64,000 nucleotides of DNA from Nemophila menziesii (GCA_029959085.1 JARWIR010000038.1:4100915-4164914), one strand, 5' to 3'. Counted from the first letter of the stretch, positions 22,563-36,426 are shown. Notes: a model not told the origin generated them from the letters alone. A program made the numbers and translations.

Positions 22563-25432
22563 CTTTTTAAATTCCATATGTACCATAGAGTCTTTTTTCT
22601 CTTTAATGTTCTATGTTAAAGTATGTTTTGTTTATTAAATGACTTTTTTCATAGAAGGAATTAATTCAACGGGGAATCTTAGAATGTATGTGCCTCTGTA
22701 TAGAGCTGCTCTTAAAGGCGACTGGGGAAAAGCTAAAGAATTTATTAGCCTCCATCCAAATGCATTAACCGCTCGGATCACCAAGGGAGGAGAAACTGCA
22801 CTTCACATAGCTGCAGGGGCAAAACAGATCAAATTTGTCCATGAGTTAGTCAAATTAATGGACCCCGTGGACTTAACATTGCAAAACAAAAATGATAATA
22901 CAGCTCTTTGCTTTGCTGCTGCCTCAGGAATCACAATAATTGCAGTAGAAATGGTAAAAAAGAACAAATTGTTGCCGATGGTGAGAGGTAGTAAAGGAGT
23001 AACGCCTCTTCACATGGCTGCCTTATTAGGCCATAGAGATATGGTGTGGTATCTTTATTCAGTTACTAGCGATTTTAATCTTAGCTCCAAAGATTATGCT
23101 GGTTTACTTATTGCAGTTATAAGTTCTGATTTGTATGGTGAGATAAATCAAACTTCACATATTTAATTTTCCAATAATGATCAATGATACACAAACTAAA
23201 GGTATTATTTTACTTGTAGATTTAGCGCTGCATATACTTCAGTTTAAACCGGAGCTAGCTATTATACGAGATGCAAATGGTGAGACAGCACTTCATGTTT
23301 TAGCACGAAAATCATCAGCTTTCTCTGGAAAGATCGGGCTTTGTTTATGGCAGCAATGGCTTTACTCATGTAAGTTCAATTATTATTTCAATTAACTAAG
23401 CTAGTATCAATGTGTATAATGCCGATTTATCTTACAGGTATCCACGTGCATCAAGAAAATAGATCTCGTTATGCAACTTTTACATCTAAGCCCAGTAATA
23501 AGTTCTTACCCCGAGGTAACGCTCACACACCCTTCTCTATCTCTCATAATTTGAATGATCAACTTGGTATTGCTTCTAATATGTAGGAGTCGAGATAGTT
23601 TATGAGAAAAAGAAAATGCATATGCAATCACTAGAGTTGTTGAGTTGATTTACAAATAGACTCCTTACTTCGGAGCCCTTCGCGACCATTATTTGTTGCT
23701 GCAGAGAATGGGAATTTCGAATTTATTGCTAAGCTTTTTCATTTAGATCCTGATCTTATTTGGAAAGTAGACGAGGAAAGCCGAAGCATTTTTCACATTG
23801 TAGTAGTTCATCGCCAAGAAAAAATCTTCAAACTTATCTATGGCATTGGAGCACTTAAGGATATAATTGCTTCTTATAAAACTGCGAATAATAGCAACAT
23901 CTTACACTTGGCTGCAAAATTAGCCCCTTCTAATCGTCTAGGTATTGTCTCTGGGGCAGCGCTACAAATGCAAAGAGAGTTATTATGGTTTAAGGTACGT
24001 TTAAGATGTGTAATTTTTCTTTGCTCTTTATAACGCACTTTCAAATTGTGATAATTAAATATTCATATGCATATAAACAGAGAAGGATCCCTATGCATTC
24101 ATATGTAAAATATATAGTATATAAAAGACTAGATCTTGCATTGGAGTCAAAATGACTCCGAGTCCAAAGTGGCTCTCTCATGTATTAAAAAAAAAAAGAC
24201 TAGATCTTGTAACATTTGTTTTCTATTATCTTATAAATTTTTAAAACCATGAATTTTGAATCATAAATTACTAATCATGAATCAATAAAATCTTAAATTA
24301 TGATGAATATGAACCTTGAATTCTTTTAATGATGATGAACATCACAAAATAAAATTTTCATTTTATTATACTTCATATTCTATTACTTAAAAACTTATCA
24401 CATGTCCATAACTTAATTAAATACTTACCAAACTCACAAATTATATAAATAACACATAATGGTTCATGCTTAACTAATTTGAAAACGTTAACCTTTATCT
24501 TTAAAATGTAGCATTGCCATGTCTGCTTTTTAGTTTTGCTTTTAAGCCAATAATCCCCATGAAATAATACCAGTGATATAATATGTTATAAATTACACAC
24601 TAATTTATGTGTCTCGTATAGAAAGGAATAAATTTATCTTTAGATGCCATATACTTATTGAGTCGATCGTGCCCCTTATTAGCTCAACACATATATTTAA
24701 TGGCTAATTTGTGGAAGAAACAAGCCTTTAAAAACACATAAGGGTCAACAATGATAAGTTTTAAAGATGAACCACTTTGTCTAGCTAGATAAAGATTAAT
24801 GACTAATTGAGTGATTGATTATTGTTTCTTGTCTATCTTTAAAGGAAGTGGAGAAAATTGTACAACCGTTATACAAGGAGATGAAAGATTCTGAAGGTCG
24901 TACACCGCGAGTGTTATTTTTTAATGAGCATAAACCATTAGTAAAAGGTGGAGAAAAATGGATGAAGGAAACTTCCTCCTCGTGCATGCTTGTGGCGACA
25001 CTTATAACCACCGTAATGTTTGCTGCAATCTTTACAGTACCAGGAGGCAATAAAGATGATACAGGAATTCCCATTTTCTTACTCAGAAAATCGTTTATTA
25101 TCTTTTCCATATCAGATGCATTTGCTTTATTTTCATCTGTCACTTCGATATTAATGTTCTTATCGATTCTTACATCACGTTATGCAGAAGAGGATTTTCT
25201 CGAATCCTTACCAAACAAGTTGATTATTGGCCTCACGACACTCTTTTTTTCAATAGCATCAATGCTTATAGCTTTTAGTGCAAGTTTTTTCTTAGTAATT
25301 GGACATAATTTGGCATGGGTTGTCATCCCAGTAGCAGTAAGTGCTTGTATTCCGGTAACATTATTTGCATTTTTGCAGTTTCCGTTGTTGGCCGATACCA
25401 TACATTCAACCTATGGGTCGGGGATATTTTGA

Positions 25433-26054
25433 GGGAAATTGTAGAGAAAATTTATTTTCAATAAAACTCCTTGTATACTTTTTTATCATTCCATTTATGT
25501 ATTCATTAGTATTATAAATATGATTCAATACCGTCTGTACACTTAAAATTTATATGTATGATACAATACCTTTAGAGTCTACTTTTGTATTGTCGAATTA
25601 AAAATACCTTATTGAAAAAGCGAGTGTTACAATAACGCATTACAAGGAAACGAAAACAAATCTTCAACATGTGACTATCTTCTAAACAATCAAACAACCA
25701 TTCTCATTCTCATTCTACAAATCAATACCAATATAGAGCCCCATTACCATGACTACTCAACTGTCACAAGAGAACAATATTACACATGCACCATCATACA
25801 AACTACTTAACAGCTAAATAAGGATAAATCTATCATTAAGGCTACAAATACTGGTTTCAGAATTGTATATCAATTGATATCTCATAATATATAATATTTA
25901 TAAATATAACTTTAATTATCAAAACATGTAGAAATAATTCATTTGGCTGCTAAACTGGCTCTTGTCAAAGCAGATCAGTATTCTCTTCATCATTGAACCT
26001 TTTCTGAAGTTTCTTCTAATTTCTTCAAAAACCACAATTAAATCTCTTTTAATT
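25433..26054. other. Convergent intergenic region, ankyrin and beta SAWADEE, copy 1
   Basis: About 620 bp between the convergent 3' ends. It holds the ankyrin poly(A) signal and, from about 25733, sequence shared with the alpha gene's 3' flank. No gene. Confidence 0.6.
25460..25465 (+). promoter_or_regulatory. Poly(A) signal AATAAA of ankyrin pseudogene
   Basis: AATAAA 28 nt after the stop codon at 25432; the same motif follows the copy 2 gene. Confidence 0.55.
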
Positions 26055-27449
26055 CTATTTAGATCTCTCCCCTCCAACATCTCTCTCCTCTTTCCTCTCT
26101 TGAATACTTTTATTAATTACTCCTGCAATACAAAATTACAGATTTTGATAAATTAGGTTGTGGTATAAAGTACTTAAATATCACAAATAACAAAAAATAG
26201 CACTCAAAATCAGACCTTTTCCTCGTGTTGATTTGGAGCCTCTGAATATTTTGCGAGATCTCTCCCCTCCAACATCTCTCTCCTCGTCCCTCTCTCGAAT
26301 ATTTTTACTGAGTACTCCTGCATTACAATATTACAAATTGTGTTATAAACTCTTAGTTTGTGGTATAAAGTACTTAAACATAAACAAATAACAAAAATAG
26401 TAGCACTCAAAATCAGACCTTTTCCTTGTGTTGACACGGAGCCTTTGAATCTTCTCTGAGATCCCTCCTCTCCTACATCTCTCTCCTCCTCCCTCTCTTG
26501 AATATTTTTACTGTTTACTCCTGCAATACAAAATTACAGATTAGTTTGTGGTATAAACTACTTGAACATAAACAAATCACAAGAATAGTAGTACTTAAAA
26601 TCAGACCTTTGTCTCGTGTTAATTTGGAGCCTTTGAATCTTTCACGAGATGACAAACCTGGCTTCTTTTGATTGATTTTATTGTTTGCCAAATCTATGAA
26701 GATAGCAATTTTTGGATGGAGATTGGTATTGGGTACTTTAATACATATGTCTTTAATGCCTAGGGTTGCTACCTTACCAATTCTTGGACCATGTAGCCAT
26801 GTAACTGAAAAAGTGCACAAACACTTCTCTTCTCCATCTGTGAATGAATGTTCACGATGCACCTGACAAATATAAAATTCAAACAATGTTAATCAGACAT
26901 CATAAACTAAAGGATTAGATAAAAAATGATATATGAGAGTGTTTAAATTAAAGGACAGCAGCTGTGAAACCAACATATATCCACAAGACCCTCCGGCATA
27001 TAGATCTAATATTGCTTCAATCAAATATAGGCTAATTAATTCAATTAAATTAAACTCCTGGATTCCATATATAGATAATCAATTAATTTAATCAATTAGA
27101 TAAAAGTAAATCTCACCGATTTGACAATGGCGTCCTGATGTCTAAGATTATCGTCCGTTTTATACACAGCGCTAACCTTGACACCTTTCGAAACATACTT
27201 AGAGCAATCGCTATCTTGAAGCGGTAGTGACCTTGGACGGATACGCTTGACAAATTCATTGATTTCAGTCGTTGATTGAAAATCATCGGCGGTGAATTTC
27301 AAATCCCAATCGGGCGAAAAATTATCAAATTTAACCGTCAGTGTCTCCGTCTCCATGTTGACCAAGATAATGGCATCATACCAACCATCGTCACCATCCC
27401 AGTTGTATTCCAGCTCCAACTCTGCGTTCTCATTGTGATCATACGACAT
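26055..27449 (-). CDS. SAWADEE-domain protein, beta type, copy 1
   Basis: Five exons in continuous frame: 27449-27117, 26862-26607, 26520-26419, 26317-26216 and 26122-26055, giving 286 aa. Residues 1-196 are the SAWADEE part, with WYDA, RIRPRS, H-R-E-H, CxC and WLHGPRIG as in alpha, and one codon fewer at the exon 2 start. Residues 197-230, 231-264 and 265-286 are three repeats, each encoded by its own phase-1 exon. The shared pattern is G-V-x-S-K-N-I-x-E-R-x-E-E-R-D-V-G, then a basic stretch and G-S-x-S-T-x-G-K. The end of exon 2 (E-R-F-K-G-S-K) is a partial fourth repeat. The SAWADEE family reads histone H3 tails. The charged tail has no known role and may bind nucleic acid or protein (inference). 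The gene converges on the ankyrin gene. Confidence 0.8.
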
Positions 27450-27540
27450 CGTTTAATGTGAATGTACTTGCTTCGAGTGAAATTCTATAACAAGAGATGC
27501 AATTAAAGATGACAAATGAAGAAAAATATAATGGAAAAAT

Positions 27541-27548
27541 CTTTTATA
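27541..27548 (-). promoter_or_regulatory. TATA box of beta SAWADEE gene, copy 1
   Basis: TATAAAAG on the minus strand, about 90 nt before the start at 27449. Confidence 0.6.
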
Positions 27549-29334
27549 GCCCCTAATTATCCTTTAAAACCCTGTATTTACTGATAAGAAAGCTTCTCGA
27601 GGAATTCTCGTATCCTATTATCTATTTAACATTCCAATACACAAAGGTAGGTATGGGCATGAATTATTACCTCTCTTACATTATCTAAGTGTGACTAATG
27701 CGCAACCATATCTCCACGTTAAATCGTCCTAACCTTTGGTCAAGTAGTCTCACGATGTATAACAATGATAACTAGTGTTATGAACTTCTTCCTGATTTTC
27801 AAAAAAATTTCAACGGCTTCTTTATGTGTTCACGACAATTAATACATAGTAGTCTACCTTTGCGTTGGCGACTTTATGAAACAACCTGAAAGCGGGGGAG
27901 TTGAAAAACTTTGAATATTATACTATACTAGCATGTTTCCTCTCTTGTTTCAGTAACTATTATATCATTATTTTTTTCCAATCGATTTTTTTTTGCAGGT
28001 GTCTTTCTCCTTCTACTTTTTAGGTCCATGCAAAAAGTAAGTAACCTCCACAAATTTGATAAAATGATTCAACTCATGGCAGCACAAAACATCCCCAGTT
28101 TCATTTATATATTTATATCGTTGGCCTTTTTCATTCTTATAATAGGGCTATAGAATGTCCACACTACAACATAAAGATGAAGTGATCTTTACAGACGTTA
28201 CAAATTAGGTATTGTGTTTCATGTACCCTGATCATGTTGCAAGTATCCATTCATATAACTCATACGTATACAATGATTTTTAATAATAGAAGTATACAAT
28301 GATTTTGATCAATAATAGAAACATACATAATTAAATTCGTTAAGCTTATAGTGAAGAGATATTGCATTATACCTATTCAAAAGTAATCCGAGTTTATTAC
28401 ACTTTAACGAATTTTTCAGCAAAATATTACACGAAATAAATATTAACATAAAAGTTTTATACTTTATAGCATAGAAGCCCAATAAAAGCTTCAAACAAGT
28501 GACCCTTGTCTCTGCACCTATCAATCAACAACATAAACGCCTTAGGATTAAATTTCACCTACACATGTCAATTTTTATCAAACTAGCAATAGAATTCGAC
28601 AACTCTGATGGGAATACACCTATGCAGATCCAACGGCCAATGTTCTGCAACCAACGTCTGCAATACTTGGAGCACAGGTGAATCGGGGGTGCCCCGCCTA
28701 GGATACCGTGAAAAAATCGATTTTAAGCTTAAGAAAAATGGTTTTTCGCATTCCCCTAACCCCCTCCACTGAAATGTATCCTGGATTCACACCTGACTCG
28801 GAGTTACAAAGACAAACAACAAAAAAGAATATGAAATTTTGATTCAATACCCATTGGACGAAGCTTAAATATTTCTTGGGGTCATCTTCTAATATTTGTA
28901 CGAGAAGTGATTAAATAACATCGTAGTTTAGTTTATTGATTATCTCAAGCATATAAAAACTATTGAGATATCTGTTTCTGTGCTTACAATTGTGAATTGA
29001 GACCTCCTTTTATAGAGAAATGGATTATCTACCACCCCCCCACCCCCCCCTCCCTCCTCTTCCGAACCATCACACAAAGTTAAAAGAAAAAATTGGGATT
29101 TCACAGCACTTCAAAGATTTCTCTGGAATGGGATGAGTTAACAAAACTGTTGTTGCAAAGAGGTACCACCAGTCCTAATATTCTCAAGATTTTTTTTAGA
29201 TTATCACCAGGATTTTCTTTCGGATTAGTCTTTTGCTGTAATATCCACTTATCTATGAAATTAAATACATACTCCTTATGAAAAGAGTGTCCCAATAATC
29301 CGAAATCGGTTTTTTCTGTATCTACTCAAGAGAA
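27549..29334. other. Upstream region of beta SAWADEE gene, copy 2 segment
   Basis: Counterpart of 115-1870. An extra 30 bp near 28107 (TTTATATATTTATATCG...) flanked by TTCAT is seen only here. A C-rich tract lies at about 29034-29052. No gene. Confidence 0.65.
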
Positions 29335-30896
29335 CCACCATTTTGGTGGTCAGGGCTATGGTCAATACAATCAAATCAATTTTCTAATACCATCTACCAT
29401 CCTTGACCCCAAGGGACCTCTTATCAATTCAATTCGTACCAATACTCAAATAAACAAATCCATGGGAATCAGACGCCTCCAGTGTTGTGTATAACACATA
29501 TGTAGAGAATTCAGTTCTGAAAGCACTTCCATCCCATTCACAAGAAGGTATAAGCGAGTAAGTCTCTTCAAGAATTGGAAAAATTGGGACCAGGTACGAA
29601 AAATGAGGTTAAGTTGCTACATAATGGTGAGTATGAAACGTGTAAGGCGATCGGCTTTCGAAGTGGAAAAGTTGTAGAACCACCACACCCTATACCTAGT
29701 GAAGAAGAGGTTACAAAAGAGAAAGAACCTCAAAAGCTAAATTTAGATGAGGTAATCATAGAAAGTTGTTTTGATGATGGAAAAGAAAAAGTGGTTGAGA
29801 AGCCTAGAGAAGCACCGAGAGTGCAAGAGAAATCGAGAGTGGAACCGCCATCAAAGAAAAACCGTCCATCACCTCCATTCCCATCAAGAATAGTCAAGAT
29901 GTATGATGATGCCAAGTATAAGAAGTTTATCGAAATGTTGGGTCAATTAAAGATCAATATCCCGATACTTGAAGCAATCAAAGGATTCTAAAATATCTGA
30001 GGTTCTTCAGGGAGACACTCTCCAAGAAGAACAAGTTTGTAGAATATGAAACTGTAGCACTCACCCAAGAGATATCGGCCCAAGTGCAAAGCAAGTTTCC
30101 TCCAAAACTCAAGGATACAGAGGTTTCAACCTCCTAATCAAACTTGGTGATACATTCAAAGGGCTGGCATTGTGTGACCTAGGGTCAAGTGTGAACCTCA
30201 TGCCGAATAGCATATATGATGAGTTGGTGTTTGGAGAAGCAAATCCAACCTACGATGTGCTGCAAAAGGCTGATCGACCAGTGAAAAATCTGTAGGGAAT
30301 CATCGAGAACGTCCTAGTCCAAGTATGCAATCTTGTTATTCCTACTGATTTTATTATATTGGATTATGACACAGATTAAAACGTCCCTATCATCTTGGGA
30401 CGTCCATTCTTGGCCTCAGGGAGGACAATAATCAATGTTCATGAATGTACTGTTACCTTGAGCATCGAAGATGAATCCCAAACCTTCTATGTCTTGGGAT
30501 ATACAATGAGAAAAAAGGTGCGAAATGTGTCAATGAATCAAGGAATTATCAAGAACTCAACTGAGAAGATCCCAAAAGAATCCATAAGAAAGAGTGAGAT
30601 AGATAATTTTGGGGTAGGTGATGAAGTGGAAGTGAAAGAGTCTAATCCCCCTGACAAATCACGCACGTATAAAAACTCTTGGGAAGGACCATTCATTGTC
30701 ACGTATGTTGTTTCACCCAAGGTGATTGAGGTGCAAGCTTAGAAGAGTTTCAAATTCTGTTTGGTTGATGTCAACAGTCTCGCACGTTGTTTGGGAGGCA
30801 ACATTAAGAAAAGACGACCTTGAGGTAACCTGTCGAGTTTAACGACGTTAAACAAAATCCATTTAAGGGTGAAAACACATTTGTAGAATAGTTTAT
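29335..30896 (+). pseudogene. Ty3 gag-protease-integrase relic, copy 2
   Basis: Same layout as 1871-3420. The gag part is open for 138 codons (29575-29991) because the TAA of copy 1 is CAA here. The integrase tail keeps the 'SWEGPFIVTYVV' motif that copy 1 has partly lost. Stops remain between gag and protease (TAG at about 30294, TAA at about 30377), so it is not functional. Confidence 0.8.
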
Positions 30897-31559
30897 TGCT
30901 TTCGAAGTGTATATTCTTAAGTTTAGTATTTTATTTTTGTATCTTAGTGTATATTACAACTACTGGGAGAGAAATGTTTTATTTTTTTGTTGTGTAGGTA
31001 GGTATAATCAGGGTCTGGGGTGATTTGGAGAAGAAATGTGTAACTACACAGCTCTGGGCGGCATACTGGTCACACGACCGCTATACCGCCGCCCTCCAAG
31101 GGTCGTGACAGTTACGTCATGGACAAGGTCGGAACTTTTGCGAAGGCTCGACTGGATAGACGGCACTCTGGGCGGTAATGCCGGTCCAAATAGTGCCGTC
31201 ACTTGCGTCAAAAAGGTCGCGGCGGTGCTCTTCAAATCAAACTAAGAAAGATTTGAATACTCGACCGGCTAGCCGGTCCCCTAGGCGGCATGCCGGTGAA
31301 GGAGAAGGGTCGTGACGGTTTGCTTACGGTATGAAGACAGAAACATGAACAACAGCGACCAGCTAGCCGCCCTACGGGAGGCATGCCTACGCGTGGACCA
31401 TCTTGCCACTCACGCCACCGTGTCAAGGTTTGGGAGGAACGAAATAGAGGACCGGCTTGCTGGTGTGTGTTGGTCAAGAAAGAAAAGAAAGAGTCCTTAT
31501 GGGACTTTAACCCAAAAAACCCAAAAAACCCTAATTCCAGCTTCTTCCAACTTCACTAG
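30897..31559. other. GC-rich GGCGG/CCGGC block, copy 2
   Basis: Near-identical to 3421-4083, with a few C/T differences that match loss of CpG-type sites. Confidence 0.5.
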
Positions 31560-33101
31560 TGATGTCTCCATATTTGTTATGAATTAATCTAGGTTGGAGA
31601 CATTATTTTAGATGTATTTGTGTATTTAATATTATATTTTTATTCATATTTTGATAAATTCCTATTTCTTGTCTTGATTTGATGATTTTTTATCCTTAGA
31701 GCATATTTGGTTTAATTGGTGTGTTAATGTGAAGATTTAAAGATATATGGTAATTAATTGGATGCCAAATCAATTCTAAAGAGATAAGGAAAGAAGATAT
31801 AGGTGGAAATTAGAAATAAAAGGAAGTAGAGATAAAATAGGAAAGAAAAAGTTGTCAAGTAAATCTGAAATTCTGCAGCCACGTCCACTAAAGTGAATAT
31901 AACTCAAAATCAACTAGGAATTTGGAGGAAAAAACTACATATAAAGTGTATATCTTTTCGACGCGTTCGATTTGATATAAAGTAAGCAAAAATCGGAGCA
32001 ATAAGGAATGAGATACGACCAAACAATACAGCACTGTTTATCCTATCTCCTATATTTTAGGAAACGAATTTGATTTGGAAAACGAGTCCAATTGCTTGCC
32101 TTCTACACCAATAATCTGACCTAGGAGCCTCTTAACACCTATAAATACACCTTCTTATCATTTTAAACATGTCATTGCTTATTTCTAAGTCATATATTAG
32201 TCTTTGCATGAATATTAATTCTTAGTATCAAGTTTATCATCCAAGAAGCAAGCTGATCTGTAGAGGAAGACAAGAAGCAAATAGTGGGAGAGTGACAAAC
32301 TCCTATTCTATATCTCTCCTTCTCTATATTTAGGGTAATTAGCTATATATTTGTGGCTTCACCATATTTCTAAACTTTTATTCTGTAAGTTTTACTATCA
32401 ATTGTTCGGTTATTATTTTGTCTAAATTCCATAATACTATTTGTTATTTTAATTGATTTGAGCTTGACGTATATTGGTATTATGTACTTTGACTTATTTT
32501 CAGCTCTAGATTTGGCCAATCTTAGGACTATCCTTAGTAATTGAGTTAACACCCGGAAGGGGGATTCAATTATTGACAACACCACATAATCGTCTAGTGT
32601 GCGGTAGTGATCCTGGCGGGCTTGCCTAACTAGATAGCCATAAATGTTTGATTTAACCACCGACCGTTACTCAGGGTCCCCTTACCCAAGTCCCCTGATA
32701 GCAGATAGGTTGCTCCTAAGTCCACCCTGACGGGGGTTAGGAAGAAATTAGAGTCCCGGTTAATATAATGTTCAATCCACCCTTAAGCTTAGAATATCAA
32801 CTTAGTAAAATAGGCTTATATTAGTAACCCTAATTTATCTGACTTACATTCATATTAATTTATCTGCATTCTTATTTATTATTTCACATCAGATAACTAT
32901 TCATCTTATTATATTTTTATCTAAACATCTAAATTCATCCACGCTTATTGAATACAAGTAGATCTAACAGATTAAATCCCTACGAACGAACTTTACTTAT
33001 CAACTAAACTTGAAAACAATCTGTTATACTTGCAGTGAGTTTCTCGTGGTAGTCAAGGGTGTGTCCTTTATTATTATCTTTATTTATATGTTTGTTTATC
33101 A
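31560..33101 (+). repeat. Ty3-type LTR relic 'a', copy 2
   Basis: Counterpart of 4084-5625, 1542 bp, starting TGATGTCTCC. Same TATA and CCTGACGGGGG landmarks. Confidence 0.55.
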
Positions 33102-34925
33102 CGCCTTTTCCCCCACCAACTAGCAACGAATTTCCACCTTCAAACTCTATTTAAGGGCCATGAAATCCTGATCTAACAGTCACCAACATATCAGAACACC
33201 ATCAAATCTTCCACAACACCACAAAATAAATCATCACCCAATTCCTCCATCACCAAAAACATCAAAACACAAGATCATTTAAAAATTTCAAACCTTAAAA
33301 AATTAAAGATCAAAGGTGTTTGATAATTGAGTTGGGGGTGATTCATATCACCGAGATTTAAAGGAACAAACATGGATTGTTTAAGAAGATCAAAGTGTGA
33401 GGAGAACCAAGAAAAGTTGAAAAAATCAAAGCCTCGATATGACGGTGATATCAACAAGCTTAGTGCCTGTAAAGATATTTCCCTTTAATCTCTTCTCATT
33501 ATTAGTGTATATTGATAATTTATTGCTTTATAGAGTCCTTTTCGTTTTGTGGGGACATGACTCAGTTTTGAGTTGGGGATGGGGGTACTCATTGTCCTCA
33601 TTCCTGTCTATTTGCTTTCTAAAAACCATAAAAGTTTAAAAAATTAGTATAGGATTGATGTAGGATGTAGTGAATGTACTTATTAAGCATAGTTCTAGCA
33701 AGTTAATGATAGTAAATAGTGTAGACTTGAATGATATCATAATGTGTTTGGTATAATCTACATGAAAACATTAAATAAAGGATAGAATAAATTAATGAGC
33801 AATACGTAGAAGAAAAGTTGAATCATAGGGAGCTTTGAGCGGTGTGTAGAATGTGAGGTCTGAACTAGTTGATAACCCGCCTAGTCTAGGAACTAAAAGT
33901 GAAACAATAGCGAGACCTAGTAGTTAAAAAAAATGAAAAAGACAGTTATTTGATAGCCCTTTAGCTTTCTAACCCGATTATAATTGAATATTTATCCGTC
34001 TTAGCCCTTTCTAGCCTGTAGAGTTCTTTTGTCGCCACGTTATAAGCCATTTTTTAAATTTTATAGGACTTTCCATATGACCCGCACTTTAATTGCAATC
34101 CTGAATCTAGTTGTCTCTAGAGCTTGAGTTTGAATGTTGGGTTTCATCATTGGGAAATACATTGGGTGCGATTTATATGCGTTTATATTTGTGCGCGAAT
34201 TATGATGAAGTATTAATTTTAACCCTTTGCCAGAAAAAAAAGAGTTATAAAATAAAAAAAGAGGCATGAAAAATCACATCAAAACGAGTGTCATGGGTAT
34301 CTTACAAAAAAAATTGATGAATAAGATGAAAAAGAATCGAAAATAGTCGACAAAGTAGAATGTTTTGGAAATCATCATGACATGTTGGGTTAACTGGGTG
34401 TGCTAATCGAAAGAATTAAAATGGGTTGAGTGAGAAAGTTTTTGAGTGTAAACTCAAGCTCTTGGGCGATGCATTGATGGTTAGTGAGTAGAGAGCCAAA
34501 AGCTCACTTTTCATTTCCCAAATATACATATCTTACCGTCCCTAACCCTACATTATAACCGAAAAGATCTTAGGATTCTTAGCTACATGGTTAAGTGAAA
34601 TTTGATTAATTAGGGAATAGCTAGGCGGATCATTAGATACTATAGAGGACCAATGAACATCCGATAGCCGCCATATCAAACTAAGTGAAAACCACTACTT
34701 CTTATATTGCGAAATTAATTTGATCTTGAATTGATGATTTGTTGGTTGTTTTTATATTAGGTGTAGTGTGCATTAATTCTTGAACACCAGTATATGAAAC
34801 ATGATAGGGTAGTTTCTTTGGGTTCATTTATTATTTTCCTCTTCTTCTTACTTAGCTTTCTTAAGACCCCCCACTAGTCTTTAGTTTTACTTTGTCAGGA
34901 TGACAAAGCTTTGAGTCGGGGGTCT
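33102..34925 (+). other. Non-coding retroelement internal region, copy 2
   Basis: Counterpart of 5626-7450. No gene recognised. Confidence 0.45.
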
Positions 34926-36426
34926 TGATGTCTCCTGATTTGTGATAGAAAAACCCCTCTATGAGACATCATTTTAGGGTTAAATTGGACTTAATAAATT
35001 AAACATCGTATTTTGATATAATGCACTTTCTTCCTTTGTTTTGGTATTATTGTTACTTTTATAGATTTTTTGTTTCATTTGTTTGTTTATTCTGCTAGGA
35101 GGCACCAAGATGAACTGAATAAGTGAAAATTCAAGTCTAAACCCGAGAAGAGACGTTAAAAGAGCAAAAGAAATCACTCTAATAAAAGGTGAAGGAGTTT
35201 TAGAAAGAGTGAAGTCGTCACTTGTTTCCATTATTGAGGCTAATTGGCGAGGATACAGACTTAGTGGTTCAAATAAAAAAGATGGGCTTGAACTCGGTGA
35301 AATTTGAGAAGTGGAATCAGTGGATTTGAACTTACAATGCAAAAGTTATGGCATGTTTACCGAATTGATGCAATGCAGTTCCGAATTAAGTAAAACGGGG
35401 TGGGCCTTTTGGACCTCCCAAAAGGTCCTACATGAACTAAAAATGACCTGACCTCTATAAATACCTGTTATTAGTTGTAAAACACAGACAAATCATATAG
35501 AGAGAAACGAAAAGCGCCTGGAAACAAGAGAGAAGAGCCACAAAGAAAGAGAAGAAGAATTTCACAATTCTTCATCATCCAGACTCCGAATCCCTTCAAT
35601 TAAATTAGTAACTTTATTCTATTTTTCATTTTAAGCATGATTTTAATACTTTCAATTGTTAGTTTTGCTACTTTCCTTATGAACTAATTCAATATAGCTT
35701 GAGAATGCTTTATGTGTGAACCCTAACTTTGGGGATTATGTTTTTATTTAGTTTTGGGATTTTAATATTTAATTTAATTGATTAATTGCATTTCGTATAT
35801 ATGTGTATGATCTTGTACAACCCCTTACGAAGGCCAAGTAGTGGTTGGGTTTTGTAGGCTGGCTATAGCATGATAGAGGGTTCGTCTGTGGAAAGTCATA
35901 TATAATTGTTCGGTGTGTTATTGAGTCAAGAGGCCTTAACTAACTGGATAGTCAATTGGGTTAGGATCAATTTGTCCAAAATCATTTAGGGTCACCCGGG
36001 GGATCGTTAGGGGTGGAGGATAGCATTCTAATCATCCGGGATTGGTTTAGGTGGAGAACTGAATTTCAACCACTGCTTAATTACCAATATGTCCTTATAC
36101 CAATAAACACATAAACTAATGAGAATTACTAGAGACTCTCAACCTATCTTCTCATCTGAATATTTTATTTTCATTTTCATTCCTTTAGTTTAAAATAATT
36201 AGTTTACTTATTTTCACTTTAGTTCTTAATAATTGAAATATCCAAAAATATATCTTTTACTTTTAGTATTCGCAACTAGATCTCAATATTCATAAACACA
36301 ATTACTTTAACTTTGATAATCCTAGAGACCGAAAACCTTTATCTTACCCATTTTTATTACTTGTTAACGAACCCCGTACACTTGCGGGTGATTAAACTAC
36401 TTTTATTTTACGCATTATTTATGACA
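34926..36426 (+). repeat. Ty3-type LTR relic 'b', copy 2
   Basis: Counterpart of 7451-8951 with identical length (1501 bp). Confidence 0.6.

Larger units (their letters stand above)
20072..25432 (+). pseudogene. Ankyrin-repeat/PGG membrane protein, broken copy 1
   Basis: The exons match the intact copy 2 gene: 20072-20288, 22655-23137, 23220-23369, 23438-23515, 23587-23994 and 24845-25432. Exon 5 is 408 nt instead of 437. A net 29-bp loss after the L-E-L-L residues shifts the frame and gives TGA at 23646-23648, which removes the last ankyrin repeats and the PGG transmembrane domain. A 1.9-kb Pack-MULE lies in intron 1. Exon 6 still reads cleanly (195 codons), so inactivation looks recent. 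A truncated soluble ankyrin product of about 330 residues is possible if it is transcribed. Confidence 0.85.
1..27434. repeat. Tandem segmental duplication, copy 1 (27.4 kb)
   Basis: The first bases of the window recur at 27435 and 52747, and order and orientation of everything between are kept. Copy 1 contains the upstream region of a beta SAWADEE gene, Ty3 relics, an alpha SAWADEE gene, a LINE piece, a Copia piece, the broken ankyrin gene and a full beta SAWADEE gene. Compared by eye, copies 1 and 2 differ by only a few substitutions per kb plus discrete indels. Private to copy 1: a Pack-MULE (20652-22562), a 29-bp loss in ankyrin exon 5, a 12-bp loss near 3217 and an about 0.4-kb loss upstream of the ankyrin gene. 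Confidence 0.95.

Noticed and set aside
23177..23395. Separate small ankyrin gene on its own
   Set aside because: It is exon 3 plus intron of the ankyrin/PGG gene, phase-matched on both sides.
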